Source: Paenibacillus macquariensis | GTDB taxonomy: Bacteria > Bacillota > Bacilli > Paenibacillales > Paenibacillaceae | NCBI RefSeq assembly: GCF_900156375.1 | Contig: NZ_FTNK01000005.1 | Location: 277,508-341,507 of the forward strand | Direction: 5' to 3' | Length of the DNA stretch: 64,000 nt | Part shown: positions 35,856 through 45,280 of the stretch, piece by piece | Position numbering within the stretch: position 1 is the first letter of the stretch | Layout of the letters: each line of letters starts with the position of its first letter | Program-made: the position numbers and the translations under genes | The notes under the pieces: model-generated | Databases searched by the model: none | Told to the model about the DNA's origin: nothing | What the model saw: only the letters and a program-made list of their open reading frames with translations

Positions 35856-35903
35856 GCTGAACCGATGTGCCGTCCTTCAAAAGGATGGTTCAACCGGTTC
35901 AGC
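35856..35903. repeat. Long imperfect hairpin near the ResA-like gene
   Basis: GCTGAACCG pairs with CGGTTCAGC, and an inner CCgTCCTT pairs with AGGATGG. It has no T-tract on either side, so it is not a typical terminator. It may be a leader structure or a decayed mobile element end. Confidence 0.45.
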
Positions 35904-35993
35904 TTGTTAGACTAAGATGATTCGATTGTAAGTTATTCAAGAAAGAGGGTAGAATAAAAGGTAATAACTTAATGAAAAGGAAACGATCACTAC

Positions 35994-36545
35994 ATGAAAC
36001 GTAACGTATATATTGTGATTGCCACATTAATTCTGATTGCGATAGCTATTTCTCAAAATACAGGTTCGGGCGTTCAAGCTGTATTTCAAATGGACAAACC
36101 CCTGCCTACAGAGACGGGTCCCGAAGCTGGATTATTAGCGCCCCCATTCACAATGGTTGGATTAGATGGGAAGACGTATCGTGTCGGTGGTGAGCAGGAG
36201 AAGGCCATCATTGTGAATTTCTGGGCTTCGTGGTGTGATCCATGTCAGGAAGAAGCTCCTGAATTAATTAAAATAGCTGATAAGTATCATAATGATCTTA
36301 GTATTTATGGCATGAATGTAACCAAATATGATAATAAGAAAAATGCTCAGAAATTCATCGACAAATATCACATAAACTTCCCGGTAATGCTTGATTCAGA
36401 GGCGGCTGTATTTGATCAATATAAAGGGGCCGTATTCCCAACGAATGTGTTAATTGATAAACATGGGGTCATTCAGGAAATTATTCTAGGGACAGTTTCG
36501 GAGAAAGAATTAGAGAAAAAAGTGAAAAAGTTAATTCAATCTTAA
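35994..36545 (+). CDS. Membrane-anchored thioredoxin-like protein (ResA/TlpA type)
   Basis: The 183-residue protein has an N-terminal membrane anchor (VYIVIATLILIAIAIS), a short linker, then a thioredoxin fold with the active site FWASWCDPCQEEAPEL and cis-Pro in VFPTNVLID. It works outside the cell membrane reducing disulphides, for example in cytochrome c maturation (ResA), or in protecting envelope thiols. No ccdA or res genes are adjacent, so the client is unknown. GGAAAC is a weak binding site at a long spacing of 12, so translation may be modest. Confidence 0.87.
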   Translation: MKRNVYIVIATLILIAIAISQNTGSGVQAVFQMDKPLPTETGPEAGLLAPPFTMVGLDGKTYRVGGEQEKAIIVNFWASWCDPCQEEAPELIKIADKYHNDLSIYGMNVTKYDNKKNAQKFIDKYHINFPVMLDSEAAVFDQYKGAVFPTNVLIDKHGVIQEIILGTVSEKELEKKVKKLIQS

Positions 36546-36551
36546 ACAAAT

Positions 36552-36588
36552 AAACCTCGATAGCCAACTTTATGGCCATCGAGGTTTA
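36552..36588. terminator. Bidirectional terminator between ResA-like and cimA genes
   Basis: AAACCTCGATAGCC pairs with GGCCATCGAGGTTT, with A- and T-rich flanks. Both converging genes end nearby. Confidence 0.88.
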
Positions 36589-36599
36589 TTATTTGTGAT

Positions 36600-38219
36600 T
36601 TAATGATTTATTAGGCCATGTTGTTCATTAATATTTAGTTCTTTCTCATTCTGAGTGCTTTGACCCAATAGAGCATAGCGAATACTATCGACTAATGCTT
36701 CCCAACTGGCTTCGATTACATTGCCGGATACTCCGACGGTCGTCCATGTGCGTTCGACATTTTTAGATTCAATAAGTACTCGTACTTTAGCAGCCGTGGC
36801 GTCTTTCTCATCTAAGACACGAACCTTATAGTCTGATAGATGCATTTCCTTAAGGATTGGAAAGGACTGAGAAAGGGCTTTTCGAAGCGCATTATCGAGC
36901 GCGTTAACAGGTCCATTTCCTTCTGCGGCGGTATATACACTTTGGCCGTCGATCTTCAATTTAACGAAGGCTTCAGAAATAACTGGGTTGCCTGCACTTT
37001 TCTCAACAAGCATTTTGAACGATTCGAAACTAAATAATTCAGAAATCTGTCCATTAGCTTCACGTAGTATCAGTTCTAATGAAGCGTCTGCCGCTTCAAA
37101 TTGATATCCTTGATGTTCTAGATCCTTTATCTTATCAATGACATTGCGGGACTGTTCGTTGCTTGGATCGAATGCTAGGCCCATTTCCTGTGCTTTGGAC
37201 AGAATATTACTCTGACCTGCTAACTCGGATACTAGGATTCGTTGTTTATTACCTACAAGTTCTGGTTCGATATGCTCATAGGTACGTGAATCCCTAAGGA
37301 TGGCAGAGACATGGATACCGCCCTTATGAGCAAAGGCTGCATTACCAACATAAGGTTGATTCACAGGCATGTGCACGTTTGCAATTTCACTTACATAACG
37401 GGCGGTGTTGGTCAGTTGGGCTAATGATGCAGGTTCGATACAATCGTATCCCATCTTCAGTTGAAGGGTTGGGATGATTGAGCAAAGATTAGCATTTCCA
37501 CATCGTTCTCCATAACCATTGATCGTTCCTTGAACTTGGCGCGCTCCTGCTTGGATAGCGCTTAATGTATTAGCTACAGCAAGTTCACAGTCGTTATGGG
37601 TATGAATACTTAAATTAGCTTGAGGTACATTGGAGCTTATAGTAGAGACAATGTCATAGATTTCGTGTGGCAGGGTTCCGCCATTCGTATCGCACATCGT
37701 CAACCAATCTGCGCCCGCGTCTTTTGCTTTTCTTAGAACGGCAACTGCATATTCTGGGTTATTCTTGTAACCATCGAAGAAATGTTCTGCGTCAAATACA
37801 ACTTCAAGTCCACTTTGTTTGAGGAACGAGATCGAATCGTATATCATGGCGAGGTTCTCATCCAATGTTGTCTGCAATGCAGTATGCACATGAAAGTCCC
37901 ATGACTTACCAACCAGAGTCGCAGCCTGTGCGCCTGAGTCAATCATTGATCTTAGATTAGCATCTTGTGCGGCTTCTGTATTTTTGCGACGTGTATTCCC
38001 AAATGCTGTGATCTTGGCATTAAGTCCTAGGGACTGAACTCTTTTGAAAAATTCAATGTCTTTACTGTTACTTCCTGGAATACCACCTTCAATATATTGG
38101 ACACCCAGATCGTCTAGTTTTTTGGCGATTTTTAATTTGTCATCGGCTGATAAACTGACTCCTTCACCTTGGGTGCCGTCTCGTAAAGTTGTATCAAATA
38201 TAGAAATAGATGTAGACAT
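36600..38219 (-). CDS. cimA: Citramalate synthase
   Basis: The 539-residue protein belongs to the isopropylmalate/citramalate synthase family, with the catalytic SIFDTTLRDGTQGEGVSLS (Arg/Asp), DTNGGTLP, HTHNDCELAVANTL (metal-binding His) and NGYGERCGNANL. The C-terminal 130 residues are the LeuA-type allosteric domain. It condenses pyruvate and acetyl-CoA to (R)-citramalate, a threonine-independent route to isoleucine. Its length and the FxGNTRRKNT block mark CimA rather than LeuA. I start at ATG 38219, 6 bases after AAAGGAGG. Single gene without leu genes nearby. Confidence 0.93.
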   Translation of the reverse strand: MSTSISIFDTTLRDGTQGEGVSLSADDKLKIAKKLDDLGVQYIEGGIPGSNSKDIEFFKRVQSLGLNAKITAFGNTRRKNTEAAQDANLRSMIDSGAQAATLVGKSWDFHVHTALQTTLDENLAMIYDSISFLKQSGLEVVFDAEHFFDGYKNNPEYAVAVLRKAKDAGADWLTMCDTNGGTLPHEIYDIVSTISSNVPQANLSIHTHNDCELAVANTLSAIQAGARQVQGTINGYGERCGNANLCSIIPTLQLKMGYDCIEPASLAQLTNTARYVSEIANVHMPVNQPYVGNAAFAHKGGIHVSAILRDSRTYEHIEPELVGNKQRILVSELAGQSNILSKAQEMGLAFDPSNEQSRNVIDKIKDLEHQGYQFEAADASLELILREANGQISELFSFESFKMLVEKSAGNPVISEAFVKLKIDGQSVYTAAEGNGPVNALDNALRKALSQSFPILKEMHLSDYKVRVLDEKDATAAKVRVLIESKNVERTWTTVGVSGNVIEASWEALVDSIRYALLGQSTQNEKELNINEQHGLINH

Positions 38220-38401
38220 GGTTGCCCTCCTTTGGAAGTCTTTCTTAACGTGTTTTTTATAGTTCATAATTATATCACTTCTACACTGGAATGTAACAAA
38301 GAATTGAATATTTTGTAATGTGCTTCGATCTTGACCTATAGTTAGTCGGGGGTTATGCTGACTCTTGAGTTCATTTATATAGATGAAGAAGGGATTTTAG
38401 C

Positions 38402-39694
38402 GTGAGAACAATCGATGAATATTATCCAGCGAAAGGCAGGGTTATACTTCATGTCGATATGAATGCTTTCTACTGCTCTGTACATGAAGCAGAAGAACCC
38501 GATAAATATCGTGGCAAGCCCACAGCCGTAGCGGGAAGTGTTGAACTTCGCAAAGGGATAATCGTGACTTGCTCATATGCTGCTAGACGCTTAGGTGTTT
38601 CGACAGGAATGCTTGTGAATCAAGCATTAAAGAAATGCCCTAACTTGATCGTGATACCACCCGATTTCACTGCCTATCGTAAATATTCTAATGCATTTAT
38701 GAAGATAGCTTACGAATACACTCCTTGTATGGAAGCGACATCAATCGATGAATGTTATTTAGACATCACGGGCTCCAAGCAGTTTGGTACCCCTCAGGAG
38801 ATTGCCACGATCATTCAGAAGAGAATTTATATGGAACTGTCTCTTCCGTGCTCTGTTGGTATTGCCCCGAATAAATTATTGGCTAAGATGGCATCAGATA
38901 TGAACAAGCCTAACGGGTTAACCGTACTTCGTATTCGAGATGTGCCTAAGATTTTGTGGGATAAGCCGTGTGATCAATTATTTGGTATTGGTGGCAGAAC
39001 GGCTGATAAGTTAAGGAAAATAAATATTCATACGATAGGGCAGTTAGCTAACAGCGAAGAAATGCTGCTGACACAAACATTTGGTGTGTTAGGTGTATGG
39101 ATGAAACAGGCGGCCAATGGACTGGATCAGTCTCCTGTGTTAGAGAATCGTGAACAGAGTAAGTCGATAGGACACACGACGACGCTCCCATCAGATATTT
39201 ATTTGAAAGAAGATGTTCACAGGGTTCTATTAAATCTGAGCGATCAGGTGGCTCGTAGACTGCGACGTAAACAAATGGTTGCGGGTGCGATCCAGATTAC
39301 CATTCGTACCCCTGATATGAAGACGATCACTCGAATGCATACACTCAGTGCACCAACGGAGAATACAGAGGATATTTATTCGAAAGCATGCCAATTATAT
39401 AATGAACACTGGAGCTGGGATAAGTCTGTTCGCTTATTGGGTGTGACGTTGCAACAACTTATGCCAAAAGAAGACTCAGCGATTCAATTAGATTTATTTA
39501 ATTATGAACAGCATCCTAAGAAAGAATCCTTAACCAAAGCCATGGATTTATTACGCAATAAGTACGGGGAGAATGCAGTCCTGACAGCTGGAATGCTAGG
39601 TGACGATCCCTCTGTTCTAATTAGAAACCATAAAATCAGAGGGACTTCGTTGCAGATGGATTTCAGGGATAAAGAAGATGAAAATTTGTCATAA
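38402..39694 (+). CDS. dinB: DNA polymerase IV (Y-family)
   Basis: This translesion polymerase of 430 residues has the Y-family catalytic motifs ILHVDMNAFYCSVHE (Asp, Phe steric gate in the DMNAFY region) and TSIDECYLDIT (Asp-Glu). A helix-hairpin-helix region GIGGRTADKLRKINI and a little-finger domain follow. It ends with QLDLF, a beta-clamp binding motif, followed by a 50-residue tail. The start is GTG with AGAAGGG 8 bases upstream. There is no obvious LexA box immediately upstream (I did not see a clear one). Single gene. Confidence 0.95.
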   Translation: MRTIDEYYPAKGRVILHVDMNAFYCSVHEAEEPDKYRGKPTAVAGSVELRKGIIVTCSYAARRLGVSTGMLVNQALKKCPNLIVIPPDFTAYRKYSNAFMKIAYEYTPCMEATSIDECYLDITGSKQFGTPQEIATIIQKRIYMELSLPCSVGIAPNKLLAKMASDMNKPNGLTVLRIRDVPKILWDKPCDQLFGIGGRTADKLRKINIHTIGQLANSEEMLLTQTFGVLGVWMKQAANGLDQSPVLENREQSKSIGHTTTLPSDIYLKEDVHRVLLNLSDQVARRLRRKQMVAGAIQITIRTPDMKTITRMHTLSAPTENTEDIYSKACQLYNEHWSWDKSVRLLGVTLQQLMPKEDSAIQLDLFNYEQHPKKESLTKAMDLLRNKYGENAVLTAGMLGDDPSVLIRNHKIRGTSLQMDFRDKEDENLS

Positions 39695-39794
39695 ATGTGA
39701 AAGTGATTTGAAATTATGTTTGAAATCAATTGAAAATTCATTTTTTTTGGTTTAATATTATGGCTAATGATCTTTTACTTATAGACAGTAATGA

Positions 39795-40064
<270 letters not shown>

Positions 40065-40083
40065 TAATAGTTCTGAATAAGTT

Positions 40084-40134
40084 TAGACATTCTCATTCGG
40101 TAAAGTTCCGAGCGTGAGTGTCTATTTTTTTTGT
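40084..40134 (+). terminator. Terminator of fer
   Basis: TAGACATTCTCATTCGG pairs imperfectly with CCGAGCGTGAGTGTCTA, followed by TTTTTTTT. Confidence 0.85.
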
Positions 40135-40180
40135 CTATTTCTGCCGATATAAGAAATAAAACAATATTTTGGAGGTCCAG

Positions 40181-41590
40181 ATGAAGGATTTGTTATACCT
40201 CAAAAAATATGTAGAGTTACATTCTGATAATAAGATGGGATGGTACTTATTAGGCAAGGAATATGAAAAGAACGGTGAGGAAGGTAAAGCTAATTACTGT
40301 TTCAATCAATCAGGAGAAGTATATGAAGCTTTCGAACTGAGCAAAGTACCAGATGATCTTTGGATGGAGCACCAATATAAAGTATTGAAGGAAGGACGTG
40401 ATAAAGAGAGACGTTTGAACAAAATCCGTAATTTATTACTTGGATTAGTGATGATACTTCTATTCTTTATACCTACGATTAATGTCCCAGGACAACTCGG
40501 TACTTCTAATGTGGACGAGCAGATAGTAACAAGTGATAGTGAACAGCAACCTGGGTTAGTGACTGATGTGAATGATAAGCAACGTGAGGCAACAAGTCCT
40601 GTATTTACTGCTCAAGCGGTAGGTTCGATTCAAGAGAGGTCGCGTACGTTATCTTTGATGCTGTCTCATCCAGGATCTTTGCCTGTGAATTTGATTGTAC
40701 TGGGGATGGAAAGAAAAGATAAATGGCTGCTATGGAAGCACACTATGCCGATTGCTTTTACTCTAAAGAAAAGTAAAGATTCCGCAGTGACTTATCAATC
40801 TTATAATCTGGATGAATGTGATTGTAAACTGCCTGAGGAGCCAAAGCTTAAACAATCTGCAGAGGCGTGGATTAAGGAGCAGGAAAATTTGTTGGTTCTC
40901 TCGAGAGCGATCCGATCTTTCACACAACAAGAAGGTAGAGTACCCGTCAGTCTAAGTGAATTGGTTCAGCCTTTCCCTCGTAATGTGCTCTCTGGATCTA
41001 CGGATATTATGAAACGTCATTTCGGAGAGATTAATGCAGCATACGCTGGCGGTGGAAATGGGAAAGATTCTTCAACTCTGGTGCAGAAGAAAGGTGATAT
41101 ACCACCAACAGCATCAGCAGCATTAGCTTCAGGGGATGACGTCTTTTTCAAAGATCCTATAGAAGTCATTGTTGATAAAAAGAATCATCGCTTAGCAGTT
41201 GTTAGTGGGAATATTATGTTACGTAATTATAAAGTAGGATTAGGTGGGGCGAAGACGCCAGAAGATGAATTTGTTATTTCGGACAAGGTTGTGAACCCAA
41301 ACGGAAGTGCAACTGGGGAGTTTGGTAGCCGAGGGATGCAGTTATCAGATAGTAGGTATGCTATTCATGGAACGGATGAACCTAATAGTATTGGGCGCGA
41401 TGAATCAAATGGTTGTGTCCGTATGTCTAAGGACGATGTAGAAGAATTATTTGATCTCATTCCAAGAGGTACGAAAGTACGGATTGTGACAGGGGAGCTG
41501 CCTGATGACATACTGGTTCCAACAGATCGTTATCAAACCCAGCATAAGCAGGATCAGACGAACCCCCATAAAACGTACCATTGGCTCTAA
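40181..41590 (+). CDS. Membrane-anchored L,D-transpeptidase (YkuD domain)
   Basis: The 469-residue protein has a TPR-like N-terminus in the cytosol (YLKKYVELHSDNKMGWYLLG), one membrane segment about residues 90-108, a large extracellular region and a C-terminal YkuD domain. The catalytic motif is RYAIHGTDEPNSIG...ESNGCVRMSKDDV, including the nucleophile Cys and His. It crosslinks or anchors peptidoglycan through diaminopimelate. ATG 40181 has TTGGAGGT 6 bases upstream. The cytosolic TPR-like start is unusual for this family and may recruit a partner. Confidence 0.9.
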   Translation: MKDLLYLKKYVELHSDNKMGWYLLGKEYEKNGEEGKANYCFNQSGEVYEAFELSKVPDDLWMEHQYKVLKEGRDKERRLNKIRNLLLGLVMILLFFIPTINVPGQLGTSNVDEQIVTSDSEQQPGLVTDVNDKQREATSPVFTAQAVGSIQERSRTLSLMLSHPGSLPVNLIVLGMERKDKWLLWKHTMPIAFTLKKSKDSAVTYQSYNLDECDCKLPEEPKLKQSAEAWIKEQENLLVLSRAIRSFTQQEGRVPVSLSELVQPFPRNVLSGSTDIMKRHFGEINAAYAGGGNGKDSSTLVQKKGDIPPTASAALASGDDVFFKDPIEVIVDKKNHRLAVVSGNIMLRNYKVGLGGAKTPEDEFVISDKVVNPNGSATGEFGSRGMQLSDSRYAIHGTDEPNSIGRDESNGCVRMSKDDVEELFDLIPRGTKVRIVTGELPDDILVPTDRYQTQHKQDQTNPHKTYHWL

Positions 41591-41721
41591 CTGTTAACAA
41601 TAAGTAAGACGATCATGACTACTATAACCAGAGATACACTGATACCAACCCATAATACCGCTTTCTTGTTTACTTCTTGTTTGTTCTGATGAAGTGTCGG
41701 TGGTTTGCGTTTGGCTGTCAT
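41587..41721 (-). CDS. Small single-pass membrane protein, 44 residues
   Basis: The frame runs from a basic N-terminus (MTAKRKPPTLHQ) to a membrane segment LWVGISVSLVIVVMIVLLIV. GAGGGTTGATCTAT lies before the ATG. It overlaps the end of the L,D-transpeptidase gene on the opposite strand by 3 bp. The composition is that of a real tail-anchored-like small protein, but I do not recognise it. Confidence 0.6.
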   Translation of the reverse strand: MTAKRKPPTLHQNKQEVNKKAVLWVGISVSLVIVVMIVLLIVNS

Positions 41722-41883
41722 ATAGATCAACCCTCTCTCTATCATTTTCAATGGCTATCCCAATTGTAATAGGTTTGTTTGTAAATTGCTATAGCGCTAT
41801 TTCGGAGATGATATGGAACTTTTGAGGGGTGAATTACTTTCTTTTTAGTCCGTAAAAGGCTAAAATGTAGTATAGAGAAAATT

Positions 41884-43002
41884 GTGGATGGAGTTGAAGA
41901 TAAACCTGTGTTATATAGAAATATAGCTAAGCCGTTATTTTTTAAAATAGACCCGGAGAAAGCGCACCATCTTGTCGTTGGAGGATTACATACTGTGGGC
42001 TCCATACCGGGTGCAACTCATGCTTTGAATTCGTTATGGGGGGTAAAGGAAACATCGGATTTGGCAGTTGATTTGTTTGGATTACACTTTCACAGTCCGG
42101 TTGGCCTCGCGGCGGGATTAGATAAGAATGCAGCTTCGGTAGAGGGATTCTCTTCTATTGGGTTCGGATTTATGGAAGTGGGAACTGTTACACCAAAGGG
42201 ACAACCTGGGAATGAGCAACCGCGTCTGTTTAGACTTCCATCAGATGAAGCGCTCATCAATCGAATGGGCTTCAATAATGAAGGTGCTGAAGCTATGGCT
42301 CGAAGACTTTCTACAAGTCGAAGTCGACGAATTCCCGTAGCTATTAATATTGGGAAGAATAAAGACACGCCAAACGAAGAAGCCTATATGGATTATCAGA
42401 AATGTATTCGTACGTTATATCCTTATGGTGATTTCTTTGTTGTAAACATTAGTTCACCGAATACTCCGGACTTGCGTAATCTGCAATATGGTAATGATCT
42501 ATCTTCTCTTCTTGGCTTTATTATGGAAGAAATGAAGGCTCAGTCCATTAAGCATGGTGCTACGAAGCCTATATTGGTGAAAATTGCTCCAGATGTGAGT
42601 GATATAGAACTTGAGTCTATGATCGATGTTCTTGAATCAAGTGGCGTATCAGGAGTCATTGGGACGAATACAACCTTATCTCGTGAAGGGTTGAATCATC
42701 AAAGCGCCAAGGAAAGTGGAGGACTGAGTGGCAAACCGCTACGCAGCCGATCTACAGAAATTATATCTCGCATTTATAAACGGAGTCATGGCCGCCTACC
42801 GATTATCGGTTCAGGGGGAATTTTTACTGGTAAGGATGCCTATGAGAAAATTAAGGCAGGGGCGAGTCTGGTTGAAATCTACACAGCCCTTATTTACGAA
42901 GGGCCGGATGTGAATCGGAGAATACATGCAGAGTTAAGAAAATGCCTACAGCAGGATGGATTCAAGCATATATCGGAAGCGGTAGGTGTAGATCATAACT
43001 GA
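41884..43002 (+). CDS. pyrD: Dihydroorotate dehydrogenase, class 2 (quinone-dependent)
   Basis: The 372-residue protein is a class 2 enzyme: an N-terminal extension of about 40 residues (membrane-associated helices ending in SLWGVKE), then the barrel with GLAAGLDKNAASVEGF, VGTVTPKGQPGNEQPRLF, INRMGFNN, the catalytic Ser motif NISSPNTPDLR, and GVIGTNTT. It passes electrons to quinone in pyrimidine synthesis. In most Firmicutes PyrD is class 1B with PyrK, so a class 2 gene outside the pyr operon is notable. The start (GTG 41884) has only a weak binding site; a later GTG at 41908 is possible. Confidence 0.92.
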   Translation: MDGVEDKPVLYRNIAKPLFFKIDPEKAHHLVVGGLHTVGSIPGATHALNSLWGVKETSDLAVDLFGLHFHSPVGLAAGLDKNAASVEGFSSIGFGFMEVGTVTPKGQPGNEQPRLFRLPSDEALINRMGFNNEGAEAMARRLSTSRSRRIPVAINIGKNKDTPNEEAYMDYQKCIRTLYPYGDFFVVNISSPNTPDLRNLQYGNDLSSLLGFIMEEMKAQSIKHGATKPILVKIAPDVSDIELESMIDVLESSGVSGVIGTNTTLSREGLNHQSAKESGGLSGKPLRSRSTEIISRIYKRSHGRLPIIGSGGIFTGKDAYEKIKAGASLVEIYTALIYEGPDVNRRIHAELRKCLQQDGFKHISEAVGVDHN

Positions 43003-43031
43003 AGGTGAACAGATAGGAGGCTCGGTGGAAT

Positions 43032-43850
43032 ATGGGGATAGATAACAGGGATTGGAGCATGTTTTTGCTCCCATATGAACAGTCAGTAGAGGAACTTAAA
43101 GTTAAGTTTAAGACGATGCGTTCTGAATTAAAGAAGCGTGAAGAATATGCTCCCATTGAGTTCGTAACAGGTAGAGTCAAGAAAATATCTAGCATTCTCA
43201 ATAAGGCCAAGCGCCTTAATGTTCCCATGGATCAACTTGAGAGTGGGATCGAGGATATAGCGGGTATTCGGATCATGTGCCAATTCGTTGAAGATATTCG
43301 GCGGGTAGCTGAATATATTCGTAATCGTAAAGATCTGAAAGTCTTGTATGAGAAAGATTATATTACGAATTATAAGGAAAGTGGTTACCGTAGCTTTCAT
43401 ATGATTATTGAATATCCAGTACAGACCGCTCTTGGACAGAAAATTGTGCTAGCCGAAATTCAAATTCGTACATTAGCGATGAACTTCTGGGCTACCATTG
43501 AACATTCCCTTAGTTATAAATACCGTGAGAGCTTACCTGATAATATTCGCAAACGATTGACAAAGGCTGGAGAAGCGGCATCTATTCTAGATAACGAGAT
43601 GTCGAGTATCCGTGAAGATATATTGGAAGCGCAGATGCAATTTGAAGAAGATTCAAATGTTACAACACAGGTTCTTAATCTTATCCACCAATTGTATTTC
43701 TACCATTTGGTTAACGAGGCCATTGGGTTCCAAGACCGATTTAATGACATCTGGCAAAGACATGATATGGATGAGATGAAGCTGTTATTGGATGAAGTGA
43801 AGCAACTGATTGCTTTAACAAAAAAGGGTCAGAATCCTGATGAAATATGA
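43032..43850 (+). CDS. Small alarmone synthetase (RelQ/YjbM type)
   Basis: The 272-residue protein is a synthetase-only ppGpp/pppGpp enzyme with no hydrolase domain. It has VTGRVKKISSILNKAKR, GIEDIAGIRIMCQF, KESGYRSFHMIIEYPV and AEIQIRTLAMNFWATIEHSLSYKY, which contain the catalytic residues of the Rel synthetase fold. A C-terminal extension of about 60 residues is not present in the shortest family members. AGGAGGC is 12 bases before the ATG. The next gene, DUF309, overlaps it by 11 bp, so translation is coupled. Confidence 0.93.
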   Translation: MGIDNRDWSMFLLPYEQSVEELKVKFKTMRSELKKREEYAPIEFVTGRVKKISSILNKAKRLNVPMDQLESGIEDIAGIRIMCQFVEDIRRVAEYIRNRKDLKVLYEKDYITNYKESGYRSFHMIIEYPVQTALGQKIVLAEIQIRTLAMNFWATIEHSLSYKYRESLPDNIRKRLTKAGEAASILDNEMSSIREDILEAQMQFEEDSNVTTQVLNLIHQLYFYHLVNEAIGFQDRFNDIWQRHDMDEMKLLLDEVKQLIALTKKGQNPDEI

Positions 43851-44310
43851 GGATTTATATATTGCCTATCTTATCTATTTCAATCGAGACCAAGACTATT
43901 TCGAATGTCATGAGGTCCTAGAAGAGCTGTGGCTTCATAATAATCGTGATCCATTATATAAAGGCCTGCTTCAGGTAGCTGTAGGACTGTATCATTTCCG
44001 TAACAACAATATAATAGGTGGCAGGAAGATGCTGCACAGTGCTGCGGATCAATTGGAGAAATACCCAGTGGACACGCTTGGTATCGAGATGGGATCCTTA
44101 GTAAGCCATGTTCGCCTCTATGCTAAGAAATTAGAGCAATATGAGGAGTCTCCGTTTCCTTATTACGACCTTACCATTGTTGTTGTTGATCCAGAACTGC
44201 AACTTGCGGTAGATTGTGCGAAACGAACAATTATACCTAATATTCCGCAACGTCGGGGACCGGAGCCGCCGGATCGTCCGCGGAATAGACAGACACATGT
44301 TGATGAATAA
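43840..44310 (+). CDS. DUF309 family protein
   Basis: The 156-residue protein has the DUF309 motif DYFECHEVLEELWLHN near residue 18, with acidic/His residues that could bind metal, followed by YKGLLQVAVGLYHFRNNNIIGG. The C-terminal 30 residues are Arg/Pro-rich. It starts inside the end of the alarmone synthetase gene (11-bp overlap), so the two proteins are made together. Function unknown; linkage to the alarmone gene is the only clue. Confidence 0.82.
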   Translation: MKYEDLYIAYLIYFNRDQDYFECHEVLEELWLHNNRDPLYKGLLQVAVGLYHFRNNNIIGGRKMLHSAADQLEKYPVDTLGIEMGSLVSHVRLYAKKLEQYEESPFPYYDLTIVVVDPELQLAVDCAKRTIIPNIPQRRGPEPPDRPRNRQTHVDE

Positions 44311-44353
44311 CCTTGGTTTGTGGACAATGTTACCTTTGGTATAATGTATGAAA

Positions 44354-44383
44354 CAACCCGCTATGAGTTATCATAGCGGGTTG
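44354..44383. terminator. Hairpin after the DUF309 gene
   Basis: CAACCCGCTATGA pairs perfectly with TCATAGCGGGTTG around a 4-base loop, about 44 bp after the stop. There is no long T-tract, so termination strength is uncertain. Confidence 0.6.
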
Positions 44384-44483
44384 CTCCGTAAATAGAAGAT
44401 ATGTTTGAGTTAATCTGTCATGTCGTTTTGTGAAAAAGAAAAGTTAGACTAGCAGTTATAGTTATGAGGGAGGTGGCATCACA

Positions 44484-45233
44484 ATGAGTGGAGGAAAACG
44501 AACGACGCAAAGAATTGATAAAATTCTGGCTCATATAGGCATTGGTTCGAGAAATGATATTAAAATCATGGTGAAGCAGGGATTTATTAAGGTGAATGGC
44601 GTCATCGTGAAAGATAGAGGTTTGCACGTGGATCCTTATAACGATTCTATTGAGGTTAATGGCGAGAGCATTGTATATAAAGAGTTTATCTATCTTATGT
44701 TGCATAAGCCTCCTGGGGTTGTGTCCGCTACGGAAGATAAGCGAGAAGCTACAGTAATAGATCTAATAGACTCTAAGGACTCCGTGTTTGAACTCTTTCC
44801 TGTGGGAAGACTAGATAAAGACACAGAGGGCCTGTTGTTGCTAACGAATGATGGAAAGCTTGCACACAGCTTGTTGTCTCCACGAAGACATGTACCTAAG
44901 ACGTATGAGGCCCTTGTAGATGGGGATGTTGGGTTGGATGATGTTAAGCAGTTTGCTGCTGGAGTTACGCTCGATGACGGATACAAGACGTTGCCTGGCG
45001 AGTTAGTTGTGCATAGTCAAGAGCATGGGGATCGGGTGATTTCAAAGATTTCACTTACGATACATGAAGGGAAGTTTCACCAAGTCAAGCGGATGTTTGA
45101 AGCTGTTGGCAAAAAAGTGATCTATCTCAAACGTGTTCAGATGGGGCAACTCAATCTTGATCCTACACTAGAAATTGGAACATATCGAGAATTGACCCCA
45201 GAGGAGTTATCCTTGTTAGTTAAGGAATCATAA
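44484..45233 (+). CDS. Pseudouridine synthase, RsuA/RluB family
   Basis: The 249-residue protein has an N-terminal S4 RNA-binding domain (QRIDKILAHIGIGSRND), then the synthase domain with HKPPGVVSA, the catalytic Asp motif VGRLDKDTEGLLLLTNDGKL, LLSPRRHVPKTYE and HEGKFHQVKRMFEAVGK. It isomerises uridine in ribosomal RNA; whether it acts on 16S (RsuA) or 23S (RluB) cannot be told. GGAGGTGG is 8 bases before ATG. A short gap leads to the HAD gene. Confidence 0.93.
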   Translation: MSGGKRTTQRIDKILAHIGIGSRNDIKIMVKQGFIKVNGVIVKDRGLHVDPYNDSIEVNGESIVYKEFIYLMLHKPPGVVSATEDKREATVIDLIDSKDSVFELFPVGRLDKDTEGLLLLTNDGKLAHSLLSPRRHVPKTYEALVDGDVGLDDVKQFAAGVTLDDGYKTLPGELVVHSQEHGDRVISKISLTIHEGKFHQVKRMFEAVGKKVIYLKRVQMGQLNLDPTLEIGTYRELTPEELSLLVKES

Positions 45234-45280
45234 TAAATAAATGTAGATAAATATAGAGATAGAAAAGGATGGATGGAGAA

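Noticed and set aside
38219..38400. T-box leader before cimA
   Set aside because: The interval is too short and lacks a T-box motif and terminator/antiterminator pair.
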